DNA of 64,000 nt, from contig CAMVAT010000008.1 of assembly GCA_947165505.1 (NCBI GenBank), positions 37,167 through 101,166 of the forward strand, read 5' to 3'. Position 1 is the stretch's first letter. The number at the start of each line of letters is the position of its first letter. The position numbers and the translations under genes were made by a program. The DNA is from an uncultured Prevotellaceae bacterium (lineage in GTDB: Bacteria > Bacteroidota > Bacteroidia > Bacteroidales > Bacteroidaceae). The notes under the pieces were generated by a model, which was not told where the DNA came from, did no database searches, and worked only from the letters and a program-made list of their open reading frames with translations. Shown here piece after piece: positions 9,313-16,918 of this stretch.

Positions 9313-10765
9313 ACAACAACTCCGCGACCGACTCGACGGTTACGAGCCGCAGGTGCCAGAAGACCTGTGGCAGGAGATTGACGTGCGCCTCTCTTCCGAT
9401 GAGACGCTGTCGCAAACAGAAGCCGCACGGCCCTCGCAGGTGGCTCCGTCGGGGCGTACCTTCAGACGGCCCTTGTGGTGGATCTCTGCCGCTGCTGCCG
9501 TGGCGCTGGTCGTCGTCTTGTGGCCCTCAGACGATATCATTTCCGATGGTAATCCCACTCAGCAACCTGTCGCCGTCAACGACACACTCTCTGCCCCCTC
9601 TGACACACGCCTTTCTGACAATGGAAGTCCCTCTGACACACGCCTTTCTGACGGCGGAAGTCCCTCTGACACACGCCCCCTAACACCCCCTCCTGGCTCC
9701 CCCGTTTGGCGGGGGAGAGCAACCTCTAACTTAGAGGGGGAACGGAGTTACCTCTCCAATAGCGACACCCCCAATAATGTCTCAAGTAGCGGCTCCAACC
9801 TCGTATCTCAATCGGATGTCGCAAGCCTCGTATCTCAATCGGATGTCACAAGCAGCGGCTCCAACCTCGTATCCCATTCGGATGTCGCAAGTAGCGGATC
9901 CCCCTCTAAGTTAGAGGGGGACGGGGGGCGTGTGTCTCAGCCCTCCCAGCCGTCCCAGCTCTCCCAACAGCCCCAGCTCTCCCAGCCGTCCGACACCCTC
10001 TCTGTCACCTCCCGTGATAATCCTGTCCCTCATCTCGCTCAGGACAATCTTCCTCAGCTCGTGCCCCCCTCTTTCGGAGGGGGCCCGGGGGAGGCCTCTC
10101 CGGGGGAGGCCTACCAACTCTCCCTCTTCGCCTCCAACGCTTTCGGTCGTGGTGGCGATGCCTCGGCGGTATATATGAATCCTGTCTTAGCCAATTCTTA
10201 TTATCAGGCCTACGAGAATGCGCCTTCCCACCACCAAGCCATGGCACCCCGTTACGAGTTGGTTGGCTATCAGGAAACGGTTGACCACCACAGGCCTGTA
10301 CAGGTCGGACTCTCTGCCAGTTTCCCGCTGTCTGGCCGCTGGGCGATACAGACGGGGCTCACCTATAGCTGGCTCACGTCCGACTTCTCGCACATCATGC
10401 CAAGTACCACCATCACCGACCATCAGACATTACAGTATTTAGGCGTGCCCCTGAATGTAGCCTACCGTGTTTGGAGCAGCGGCTCCTTCTCTGTCTATAC
10501 CGCCGTGGGGGGTGCAGTGCTGTTCAATACAATGGCCCGTGTCTCTACTGATGGCATCAAGAAACCTTTGCGGCACGACCGCCTGCAGTGGTCGGCAAGT
10601 GCAGTGGTCGGCGCCGAATATGCGTTTCTGCGCACTTGGTCGCTCTATGTCGAACCGGGACTGACCTATTACCCCGACAACGGCAGCGATATCGAAAACT
10701 TTTTCAAGGACAAACCCCTCAACGGCAGTCTTCAAATGGGCTTCAGGTATCGTTTTGGAAAATAA
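9293..10765 (+). CDS. Anti-sigma / outer-membrane beta-barrel hybrid protein
   Basis: A 490-residue protein that appears to span the envelope. Residues 1-55 are a cytoplasmic anti-sigma-like head (SFEQQLRDRLDGYEPQVPEDL). One transmembrane helix lies at about 61-77 (PLWWISAAAAVALVVVLW). A roughly 200-residue Ser/Pro/Asp-rich periplasmic linker follows, and the C-terminal 210 residues form an OMP_b-brl-type barrel ending GFRYRFGK. The linker is built of tandem repeats (SDTRLSD, SNLVSQSDV) and three in-frame copies of the GC-rich palindromic repeat. The layout is known next to Bacteroidota ECF sigma genes. ATG 9293 was chosen over an in-frame GTG at 9284 because it directly precedes KRDSFEQQ. 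Confidence 0.82.
   Translation: MKRDSFEQQLRDRLDGYEPQVPEDLWQEIDVRLSSDETLSQTEAARPSQVAPSGRTFRRPLWWISAAAAVALVVVLWPSDDIISDGNPTQQPVAVNDTLSAPSDTRLSDNGSPSDTRLSDGGSPSDTRPLTPPPGSPVWRGRATSNLEGERSYLSNSDTPNNVSSSGSNLVSQSDVASLVSQSDVTSSGSNLVSHSDVASSGSPSKLEGDGGRVSQPSQPSQLSQQPQLSQPSDTLSVTSRDNPVPHLAQDNLPQLVPPSFGGGPGEASPGEAYQLSLFASNAFGRGGDASAVYMNPVLANSYYQAYENAPSHHQAMAPRYELVGYQETVDHHRPVQVGLSASFPLSGRWAIQTGLTYSWLTSDFSHIMPSTTITDHQTLQYLGVPLNVAYRVWSSGSFSVYTAVGGAVLFNTMARVSTDGIKKPLRHDRLQWSASAVVGAEYAFLRTWSLYVEPGLTYYPDNGSDIENFFKDKPLNGSLQMGFRYRFGK
9599..10112 (+). repeat. Tandem and palindromic repeats inside the anti-sigma/barrel gene
   Basis: Three copies of a 33-base unit (CTGACACACGCC...GGAAGTCCCT) fill 9599-9676. A palindromic pair with TCTAACTTAGAGGGGG lies at 9672-9757. 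A TCGTATCTCAATCGGATGTC unit recurs at 9784-9898. A CCCCCTCTAAGTTAGAGGGGG-type palindrome sits at 9898-9936 and another with TTTCGGAGGGGG at 10067-10112. All keep the reading frame open. Confidence 0.85.
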
Positions 10766-10788
10766 TTATGCGAAAAATATCCCGATTA

Positions 10789-10820
10789 TTTGTGTGTTGC
10801 ATTTTTTTTTGCTACATTTG
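10789..10820 (+). promoter_or_regulatory. Promoter of lutABC
   Basis: TTTG at 10789-10792 and TACATTTG at 10813-10820, spaced by 20 bases, match the full consensus. The lutA ATG is at 10876, so the leader is about 50 bases. Confidence 0.8.
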
Positions 10821-10875
10821 CCACAATCTAGTGAAAGACAAACAACAATCTATTAGCAAACTTATATTTTAATAC

Positions 10876-11613
10876 ATGAAAATCGGTCTATTTATCCCTT
10901 GTTATGTCGATGCCCTCTATCCTGAAGTGGGTGTCGCTACCTACAAGTTGCTCAAACACTACAATGTCGATGTCACCTATCCTTTAGGACAGACATGCTG
11001 CGGGCAACCACAGGCTAATGGCGGATTCCAACGTATGTCGGAGCCGCTCATCGAGAAATACGAGAATATGTTCAAGGAGTTCGACTATGTGGTCGCTCCC
11101 TCCGCTTCATGTGCCGCTTTCGTGCGATGCTTCCACCCCGAAATCATGAAAGGGAAGATGGAATGTACCACCGCCAAAAAAACGATGGATGTGGTGGAGT
11201 TCCTGCACGATGTGCTCAAAGTGAAAGAGGTGCCGGGCAAGTTCCCCCACAAGGTCAGTGTGCATAACTCATGCCACGGCGTGCGCGAACTGGGCCTCTC
11301 GTCGCCCTCCGAGCGCAATATCACTCCGTTCAACAAAATCATCGACCTGCTCAACATGGTCGAGGGCATAGAGATACACGAACCCGAGCGCAAAGACGAG
11401 TGCTGCGGATTCGGAGGCCTCTTCTCGGTCGAGGAGACGGATGTCTCCACACGCATGGGCATCGACAAGGTGCAGCGTCATATCGACACCGGTGCCGAAT
11501 ATGTGACCGGACCCGACAGCTCGTGCCTGATGCACATGGCGGGCGTGGCCAAAAGGCAAGACATGAAGATTGAGTTTATTCACGTAGTAGAAATTTTAGC
11601 AGCAGGACTATGA
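10876..11613 (+). CDS. lutA: L-lactate oxidation protein LutA, (Fe-S)-binding
   Basis: A 245-residue subunit of the LutABC complex that oxidises L-lactate to pyruvate in the cytoplasm, passing electrons through Fe-S centres. It has two CCG (cysteine-rich) domains. The first holds IPCYVDALYP and QTCCGQPQAN; the second holds HNSCHGVRELG and ECCGFGGLFSV, the hallmark of heterodisulfide-reductase-like Fe-S ligands. It is the first gene of the operon behind a consensus promoter. The stop overlaps the lutB start by four bases (ATGA), so the two are translationally coupled. Confidence 0.93.
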   Translation: MKIGLFIPCYVDALYPEVGVATYKLLKHYNVDVTYPLGQTCCGQPQANGGFQRMSEPLIEKYENMFKEFDYVVAPSASCAAFVRCFHPEIMKGKMECTTAKKTMDVVEFLHDVLKVKEVPGKFPHKVSVHNSCHGVRELGLSSPSERNITPFNKIIDLLNMVEGIEIHEPERKDECCGFGGLFSVEETDVSTRMGIDKVQRHIDTGAEYVTGPDSSCLMHMAGVAKRQDMKIEFIHVVEILAAGL

Positions 11614-12980
11614 GCACAGTACATGCAAAGAGAAGCCACGAGTTTCTGAAAGATACAGAGAAAATCAAACGCCACGACAAGACATTCTGGGGCGTACGCG
11701 ATAAGAGAGACATCATGGCACAGGGACTGCCCGAATGGGAAGACCTGCGCGAACTGGCCAGCCGCATCAAGATGCACACAGCCACACACTTGGCCGACTA
11801 CCTCGAGAAATTCTCTAAAAACCTCGAGAGCCGCGGCGTGCACGTGCACTGGGCAAAGGATGCTGAGGAGTTCAACGAGATTGTGCTCGGCATTCTCAAA
11901 GACCATAATGCCAAGAAACTGGTCAAGAGCAAGAGCATGCTCACCGAGGAGTGCGAGATGAACCCCTACCTGGAGAAAAACGGCATCGACGTGGTGGAGA
12001 CCGACCTGGGCGAGCGCATCATTCAGCTCATGGATCAGAAGCCATCGCATATCGTCATGCCCGCACTGCACATCTCGCGCGATGCCATCGGCGAGGAGTT
12101 CGAGAAGCGCGGCATCAGTAAGGAGATAGGCAATCACGACCCCACCTACCTGACACGCTGCGCACGCTACCACCTGCGCGACGAGTTCATGAAGGCCGAC
12201 GCTGGTCTCACAGGCTGCAACTTCGGCGTGGCTGCCACCGGCGACGTGGTGGTGTGCACCAACGAGGGCAATGCCGACATGAGCACCTCGATGCCTAAAC
12301 TGCATATCGTGGCCATGGGACTGGAGAAGATCGTGCCCGACTACGACTCGCTCGCTGTCTTCCAGCGACTGCTCTGCCGCAGCGGCACCGGACAGCCTAC
12401 CACCACCTATACGGCTCACTTCGAGAAAGCGCGGCCGGGGGCTGAGATGCACGTGGTGCTCGTGGATAACGGGCGCAGCGACATCATCGCCAGCGAGCAG
12501 CACTGGCAGACGCTCAAGTGCATACGCTGTGGCGCCTGCATGAACACCTGTCCGGTCTATCGGCGCAGCACGGGCTACAGCTATACCTATTTCATTCCTG
12601 GACCCATCGGCATCAACCTCGGCATGCTCAAGAATCCCGACAAATACTACGACAACGTGTCGGCATGCTCGCTCTGCCTGTCGTGCTCGAATGTATGTCC
12701 GGCCAAGGTCGATCTCGGCGAGCAGGTATATAAGTGGCGCCAGCAGATGGAGGAGTTCGGACATGCCTCGAGCGAGAAGAAATGGATGTCGCGCGGCATG
12801 AGCCTCATCTTCAACCACACGTGGATGTACAACTCCGCGCTCTGGTGGTCGCCTGTGGCCAACCATGTGCCGCGCTTCCTCATGTATTGCAAGCTCAACG
12901 GCTGGGGACAGGGACACGAGATGATGCGGTTCCCCAAGAAACCCTTCCACGTGCTCTGGAAAAAAGGAAAAGTGAAATAA
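11610..12980 (+). CDS. lutB: L-lactate oxidation Fe-S protein LutB
   Basis: A 456-residue electron-transfer subunit of the lactate oxidation complex. The N-terminal two thirds form a LUD domain (ADAGLTGCNFGVAATG, VVVCTNEGNADM). The C-terminal third has two 4Fe-4S motifs: CIRCGACMNTCPVYRR and CSLCLSCSNVCPAKVDLG. It ends in a short basic tail. Length and order match characterised LutB proteins. It is coupled to lutA by overlap and followed by lutC after 71 bases that hold a perfect 18-bp tandem repeat. Confidence 0.94.
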   Translation: MSTVHAKRSHEFLKDTEKIKRHDKTFWGVRDKRDIMAQGLPEWEDLRELASRIKMHTATHLADYLEKFSKNLESRGVHVHWAKDAEEFNEIVLGILKDHNAKKLVKSKSMLTEECEMNPYLEKNGIDVVETDLGERIIQLMDQKPSHIVMPALHISRDAIGEEFEKRGISKEIGNHDPTYLTRCARYHLRDEFMKADAGLTGCNFGVAATGDVVVCTNEGNADMSTSMPKLHIVAMGLEKIVPDYDSLAVFQRLLCRSGTGQPTTTYTAHFEKARPGAEMHVVLVDNGRSDIIASEQHWQTLKCIRCGACMNTCPVYRRSTGYSYTYFIPGPIGINLGMLKNPDKYYDNVSACSLCLSCSNVCPAKVDLGEQVYKWRQQMEEFGHASSEKKWMSRGMSLIFNHTWMYNSALWWSPVANHVPRFLMYCKLNGWGQGHEMMRFPKKPFHVLWKKGKVK

Positions 12981-13002
12981 TCTACATCTATTTATTCTGT
13001 AG

Positions 13003-13038
13003 TATCTATAGCCCCTATAATATCTATAGCCCCTATAA
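13003..13038 (+). repeat. Perfect 18-bp tandem repeat between lutB and lutC
   Basis: The unit TATCTATAGCCCCTATAA occurs twice without a gap. Each unit contains TATAG...CTATA inverted arms, so the two together could be an operator or an RNA processing site; no protein is known for it from the sequence. Confidence 0.85.
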
Positions 13039-13051
13039 AAAGAATCATTCA

Positions 13052-13627
13052 ATGAAAAAAGAAGAACTATTCGACAAACTGCGCCGCAACACGCGCGAAC
13101 AGTTTGATATGCCCGACCTCACTATCAAGGCCATCACCTATCCCGACACGGTGAAACAGTTTATCGAGATGAGCCAGACGGTGGGCGGTAAAGTGAAATG
13201 TATCAAAAAAGAGGATGATGTCAACAAAATCATCCGTGAACTCTATCCCGAGGCCAAGGTGTTCGCTTCCAATGTGCCGGGCATCGAGGCCGACCTTAAC
13301 CCCGACACCGTGGCAGAGGCGAAAGACCTCAACGGCACCGACGTGGGCATCCTGCAAGGCGAACTGGGCGTGGCCGAGAACGGGTGCATCTGGATTCCGC
13401 AGACGATGAAGGAGAAGGCTATCTGCTTCATCTCTGAGGAACTGGTCATCCTGCTCGACCGCAAGAATATCGTCAACAATATGCACGAGGGTTACAAACG
13501 CATCCGTGTGCCCGAATTGGGTTACGGCTGTTGGATCAGCGGTCCCTCAAAAACCGCCGACATCGAGCAGGCGCTCGTCATGGGCGCACAGGCCGCGCGC
13601 GGCGTCACCGTACTGATAATTGATTAG
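13052..13627 (+). CDS. lutC: Lactate utilization protein LutC (LUD domain)
   Basis: A 191-residue third subunit of the LutABC lactate oxidation complex, a single LUD domain. Visible conserved parts are TDVGILQGELGVAENGCIWI, a stretch ending ICFISEELVILLDRKNIVNNMHEGYKRI and the C-terminal GCWISGPSKTADIEQALVMGAQAARG, which is characteristic of LutC. ATG 13052 is the first start with the expected length. The gene's last 23 bases overlap the 3' end of the convergent acyltransferase gene (13605-13627). Confidence 0.92.
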   Translation: MKKEELFDKLRRNTREQFDMPDLTIKAITYPDTVKQFIEMSQTVGGKVKCIKKEDDVNKIIRELYPEAKVFASNVPGIEADLNPDTVAEAKDLNGTDVGILQGELGVAENGCIWIPQTMKEKAICFISEELVILLDRKNIVNNMHEGYKRIRVPELGYGCWISGPSKTADIEQALVMGAQAARGVTVLIID

Positions 13628-14570
13628 GGTAAACCTCCCACTCATACTGGTCGTAGCACACGGCGCGGCCGCCGAAGCCCTCCTTCTGGTAGATGAGCGT
13701 GGTGTGCAGACCGTAAGGGGTGTCGCCCGGCGAGATGCCGAAGTCGATATATCGGTGGGTGGCAAAGTCACGACGGATGATGTGGTCGAACAGCGCATCC
13801 ACGGCGTGCAGATGCTTGCCCTCGGGCGAACCTGAGATATACTGGGCGTGTGCCACCTGAGGGGTGACGTAGAGCACGGTGCCTGCCAAGGGCGTTCCAT
13901 CCGCTTTCCGGGCCAGATACAAGCGTATCTCGTCCGGAAAGCGTTTTTTTAGCAGCTGTATCTCTGCCAGACTGTGTACGGGCGTCTTGCCGTACGTCTG
14001 CATCAGGTTGTCTTCTAATATGTGCCAGAACACATCGAAAGCATCGCTCTCCGCTACGGTGATGCCGTCGGTGCGGGCTTTGTTGGCGGCATAGCGGCGG
14101 TCGCGGTTCCACTTCACCGGCATGGTGGGTATGAGGGCCGACGAGGCATCGCGGCGGGTCAGCCGTGCGTGGCATACGGCATGCAGCGCATACAGGTCTT
14201 CCTCGGCTGGGTAGCGGTGGTAGATATGGGGCACAGGCTTATACGTCACGCGGCGAATCCCCACGTCGTGCAGGTGTCGGTTCAGCGCCTCCATCATCTC
14301 GCAGGCCATCACGGTGGTGCAACGGTCGCCCATGATCAGTCCGCCGTAGGTCAGTCCACGGTGTGAACAGAGCTTGTCGCCCTGCACGTGGGCGGGCATC
14401 ACGGCTGCCAACCGTCCGCCGTCGTCGTACCACATGAGCGAATGGTCTGCAAACCGGTCGCTATGATAGTCCATGTAGCGGCGGTCTATCAGAAACGTCC
14501 CGTTTCTCGAGGCGGCCACAAACGCATTCCATTCCGCCGCCTGCTCCGGATGATATAGTTTACAATTCAC
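13605..14570 (-). CDS. GNAT/FemAB-like acyltransferase (BioF2-type)
   Basis: A 321-residue protein of the peptidyl- or sugar-modifying GNAT/FemAB fold. It has two acyltransferase halves, the second with RKADGTPLAGTVLYVTP and HYIDFG-like motifs (RYIDFGISPGDTPYGL). Family members acylate amino sugars or add amino acids to wall precursors; the substrate here is not shown by the sequence. The start is GTG at 14570 (V-N-C-K-L-Y), and the coding region overlaps the 3' end of the ketoisomerase gene upstream by 11 bases. Being coupled to a WxcM/FdtA-like gene suggests that it acts on a nucleotide-linked deoxyamino sugar; this is inference. Confidence 0.75.
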   Translation of the reverse strand: MNCKLYHPEQAAEWNAFVAASRNGTFLIDRRYMDYHSDRFADHSLMWYDDGGRLAAVMPAHVQGDKLCSHRGLTYGGLIMGDRCTTVMACEMMEALNRHLHDVGIRRVTYKPVPHIYHRYPAEEDLYALHAVCHARLTRRDASSALIPTMPVKWNRDRRYAANKARTDGITVAESDAFDVFWHILEDNLMQTYGKTPVHSLAEIQLLKKRFPDEIRLYLARKADGTPLAGTVLYVTPQVAHAQYISGSPEGKHLHAVDALFDHIIRRDFATHRYIDFGISPGDTPYGLHTTLIYQKEGFGGRAVCYDQYEWEVYPNQLSVR

Positions 14571-15012
14571 TTTTTGTTGTTAAGGTGCAAGGGAGGGGCT
14601 GGGGGTGGGTCTTCACCTCTTCGAGAAACTCCTCATAATCTCGGATATAGTCGTCCTCGTCAAACCGTTCCGAGGCCAGCGACAGGCACACGGCACCCGA
14701 TGAGAAGTCGTCGAGCGTGCGCCAGATGCCCGTCTCTATCAGCAATCCCTGATAGGGGTGGTTCAGCAGGTAGGTCTCTTTTGTGTGTCCGTCGTCGAGC
14801 GTGACGTGAAAACTGCCGCTGATGGCGACAATCATCGTTCTGCACTTCTTGTGCGCATGACCGCCACGGCACTCGCCGCTCGGCACGTCATACACCCAAT
14901 ACACACGCCGTATCTCAAACGGCACATCGGTCATCTCTTCCGTAACGGTCAGGTTGCCACGGGGGTCGAATATCTTTTTCAGTTGTATGATGGTTCCGAT
15001 TTTCTTTTTCAT
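14560..15012 (-). CDS. WxcM/FdtA-like sugar 3,4-ketoisomerase (cupin)
   Basis: A 150-residue single-domain cupin like FdtA, which converts dTDP-4-keto-6-deoxyglucose to the 3-keto isomer during synthesis of dTDP-amino-deoxy sugars for surface polysaccharide. Hallmarks are FEIRRVYWVYDVPSGECRGGHAHKKC, with the paired His, and FDEDDYIRDYEEFL near the end. The aminotransferase that normally follows is not here. The last 15 residues (THPQPLPCTLTTKSEL) come from a GC-rich palindromic repeat (14583-14613) and are not part of the family fold, so the C-terminus has probably been rewritten by the repeat. Confidence 0.82.
   Translation of the reverse strand: MKKKIGTIIQLKKIFDPRGNLTVTEEMTDVPFEIRRVYWVYDVPSGECRGGHAHKKCRTMIVAISGSFHVTLDDGHTKETYLLNHPYQGLLIETGIWRTLDDFSSGAVCLSLASERFDEDDYIRDYEEFLEEVKTHPQPLPCTLTTKSEL
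14583..14613. repeat. GC-rich palindromic repeat at a gene's 3' end
   Basis: AAGGGAGGGGCTGGGGGTGGG, a half copy of the palindromic family. It encodes the last residues of the ketoisomerase. Confidence 0.7.
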
Positions 15013-15082
15013 ATCATAATAACGACGGGCAGCGGTAAATATTATTTTGTTCCTTTAAAATTCGTATTTCATATTATTTCTT

Positions 15083-15090
15083 TACCTTTG
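15083..15090 (+). promoter_or_regulatory. -7 box of the phosphoethanolamine transferase gene
   Basis: TACCTTTG lies 16 bases before ATG 15107, giving a very short leader. The -33 element is weak (TTCG at 15061-15064). Confidence 0.55.
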
Positions 15091-15106
15091 CACAAAAATA
15101 CTGAAT

Positions 15107-16918
15107 ATGCGTAGTTTTCTCAAGCGGATAGGTGTATGGACATACCGGCCGGTGAAGGAGAACCAGTGGTTCTTCTTCTGGATGTTTCTTCTGGGCATGG
15201 CCTGCATCCTCACCATCAACCGTTTTGGCAAGCACCGGGCGGTCTTTGAACTCTTCATCGACCTCTATCTCTTGTGTGCGGTGCTGTCGATGCTGCCACG
15301 GTCGTTGCGCAAAGGGGTCCGAGGCGTTCTCTATGTCGTCTTTTACGCCCTGGCTATCGTCGATGTGTTCTGCCGATACCGGTTGGGCTCGCCCATCGGT
15401 CCGGCGCTGGTGCAGAATGTACTCTTCACCAATGCCCGCGAGGCCTCCGAGGCGCTCGCCACCTACGTCACATGGCGCAGCGTATGCTCGCCCGTCTTGG
15501 TGGTCGTCGCGCTCTTGCTGCTCCATGTGGCGAGTGCCTTGGCGCGCTCCTTCGGCAGTGGGCACTCGCGTTGGCACAAGGCGCTCCGTTGGCGGCTGCC
15601 CGAGCATCGCCAGTCGGCGGCGGGGTGGGGGTGCCTGTTGATGGCGGTGCTGTGCGCTCTCTCATCGTTCACCAACAAGCGGTTCCTCTATTATAATATC
15701 ATCAAGGCCGACACCAATCTCGAGAGTCAGTATTATCTGCAGTTGGTGCCATCCACCACCGAGTTTTATCTGCCCGTCTATCGCCTGATGCACGCGCTCA
15801 ATGTGGTGCGCATCTCGCAGAATGAATTGCGCACGCTCGTGGCTCGCGCCGACCGGGTGCAGGTGGACAGTTGCTCCTATCGTTCGCCCTGCATTGTCTT
15901 CATCATCGGCGAGAGTTACAACCGTCATCACAGCGCACTCTATGGGTATGACAAGCCCACCACGCCTTGGCAGTCGGCCATGGCGGCCGACAGTGCTATG
16001 ACGGTGTTCACCGATGTGGTGGCTCCCTTCCACCAGACATCCGAGGTGTTTAAATTGGCTTTCTCTCTCTATGGATATGGCGAGAAACGGGCGTGGGCCG
16101 ACTATCCCCTGTTCACGCAGCTGTTTCTCAAGGCGGGCTATCATGTGTCGTTCATCACCAATCAGTTCGTCAACGACCCCTCGCAGGATGTGTGGGACTT
16201 CAGTGCCGGCAATATCATCAACGAACCTGTCTTGAGCCAGTCGCAGTTCAGCGACAGAAATGCCGCCCTGCATACTTACGACGAGGGCCTGCTGGCCGAC
16301 TACGACTCGCTGGGGGTGAAGGGCTATGAGCACCAACTCGTCATCTTCCATCTGCTGGGCCAGCATGTGGCCTATGCCGACCGTTACCCGACGGCCTACA
16401 GCCGCTTCCATGCCGATGATTACAACCGCCCGGACCTGACCGACGCCGACAGGCAGGTGCTCGCCGAATACGACAATGCCACGCTCTACAACGACGAGGT
16501 GGTGCGCCGCATCGTCGAACTGTTCCGCGACGACGAGGCGGTGGTCATCTATATGCCCGACCACGGCGAACTGTGTTTCGACATGGCCAACGAAGGACGT
16601 GAGGCTTTCGGTCGCTCGTTTGATGTGAAGACCGAGAGCGAGATACGGCAGCAGTTCGAGATTCCGTTCTGGATATGGATGTCTGACCGTTACCGCCAGC
16701 GTCACCCCGATGTCTATGAGCGGGTGAAGGCTGTGAGAGACGTGCCTTTCATGACCGACAACATCGACCAGATGCTGCTCTCACTGGCGGGCATCGCCAG
16801 CGCCGACTACAGGCCCGACTGCGACCCGCTCAGTCCGCTCTACGATGCCGGGCGGCCGCGGATGCTGATGGGGCAGATACGCTATGAGCGCGGTGCCGCC
16901 GCTATCGCTCCGCAGTAG
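15107..16918 (+). CDS. Phosphoethanolamine transferase (EptA/OpgE-like sulfatase family)
   Basis: A 603-residue inner-membrane enzyme that transfers phosphoethanolamine from phosphatidylethanolamine to lipid A or a glycan. Five hydrophobic segments cover about residues 20-190, followed by a periplasmic alkaline-phosphatase-fold domain. The metal-binding Glu269 and nucleophile region read FIIGESYNRHHSALYGY. Here the nucleophile position is Ser270 where E. coli EptA has Thr. The second metal motif is VIYMPDHGEL. The exact acceptor cannot be told. Its 3' end overlaps that of the convergent GT-C gene by 17 bases (16902-16918). Confidence 0.87.
   Translation: MRSFLKRIGVWTYRPVKENQWFFFWMFLLGMACILTINRFGKHRAVFELFIDLYLLCAVLSMLPRSLRKGVRGVLYVVFYALAIVDVFCRYRLGSPIGPALVQNVLFTNAREASEALATYVTWRSVCSPVLVVVALLLLHVASALARSFGSGHSRWHKALRWRLPEHRQSAAGWGCLLMAVLCALSSFTNKRFLYYNIIKADTNLESQYYLQLVPSTTEFYLPVYRLMHALNVVRISQNELRTLVARADRVQVDSCSYRSPCIVFIIGESYNRHHSALYGYDKPTTPWQSAMAADSAMTVFTDVVAPFHQTSEVFKLAFSLYGYGEKRAWADYPLFTQLFLKAGYHVSFITNQFVNDPSQDVWDFSAGNIINEPVLSQSQFSDRNAALHTYDEGLLADYDSLGVKGYEHQLVIFHLLGQHVAYADRYPTAYSRFHADDYNRPDLTDADRQVLAEYDNATLYNDEVVRRIVELFRDDEAVVIYMPDHGELCFDMANEGREAFGRSFDVKTESEIRQQFEIPFWIWMSDRYRQRHPDVYERVKAVRDVPFMTDNIDQMLLSLAGIASADYRPDCDPLSPLYDAGRPRMLMGQIRYERGAAAIAPQ

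Noticed and set aside
11580..13052. A 490-codon open frame antisense to lutB.
   Set aside because: lutB on the plus strand has full Fe-S motifs and family length. The antisense frame is His/Val-rich shadow sequence, as is common opposite GC-rich genes.
15662..16705. Long antisense frames opposite the phosphoethanolamine transferase, glgB (61237-62247), ilvE (29753-30853) and gcvPB (37703-38944).
   Set aside because: All lie opposite well-recognised genes, share their codon positions and encode no recognisable domain.
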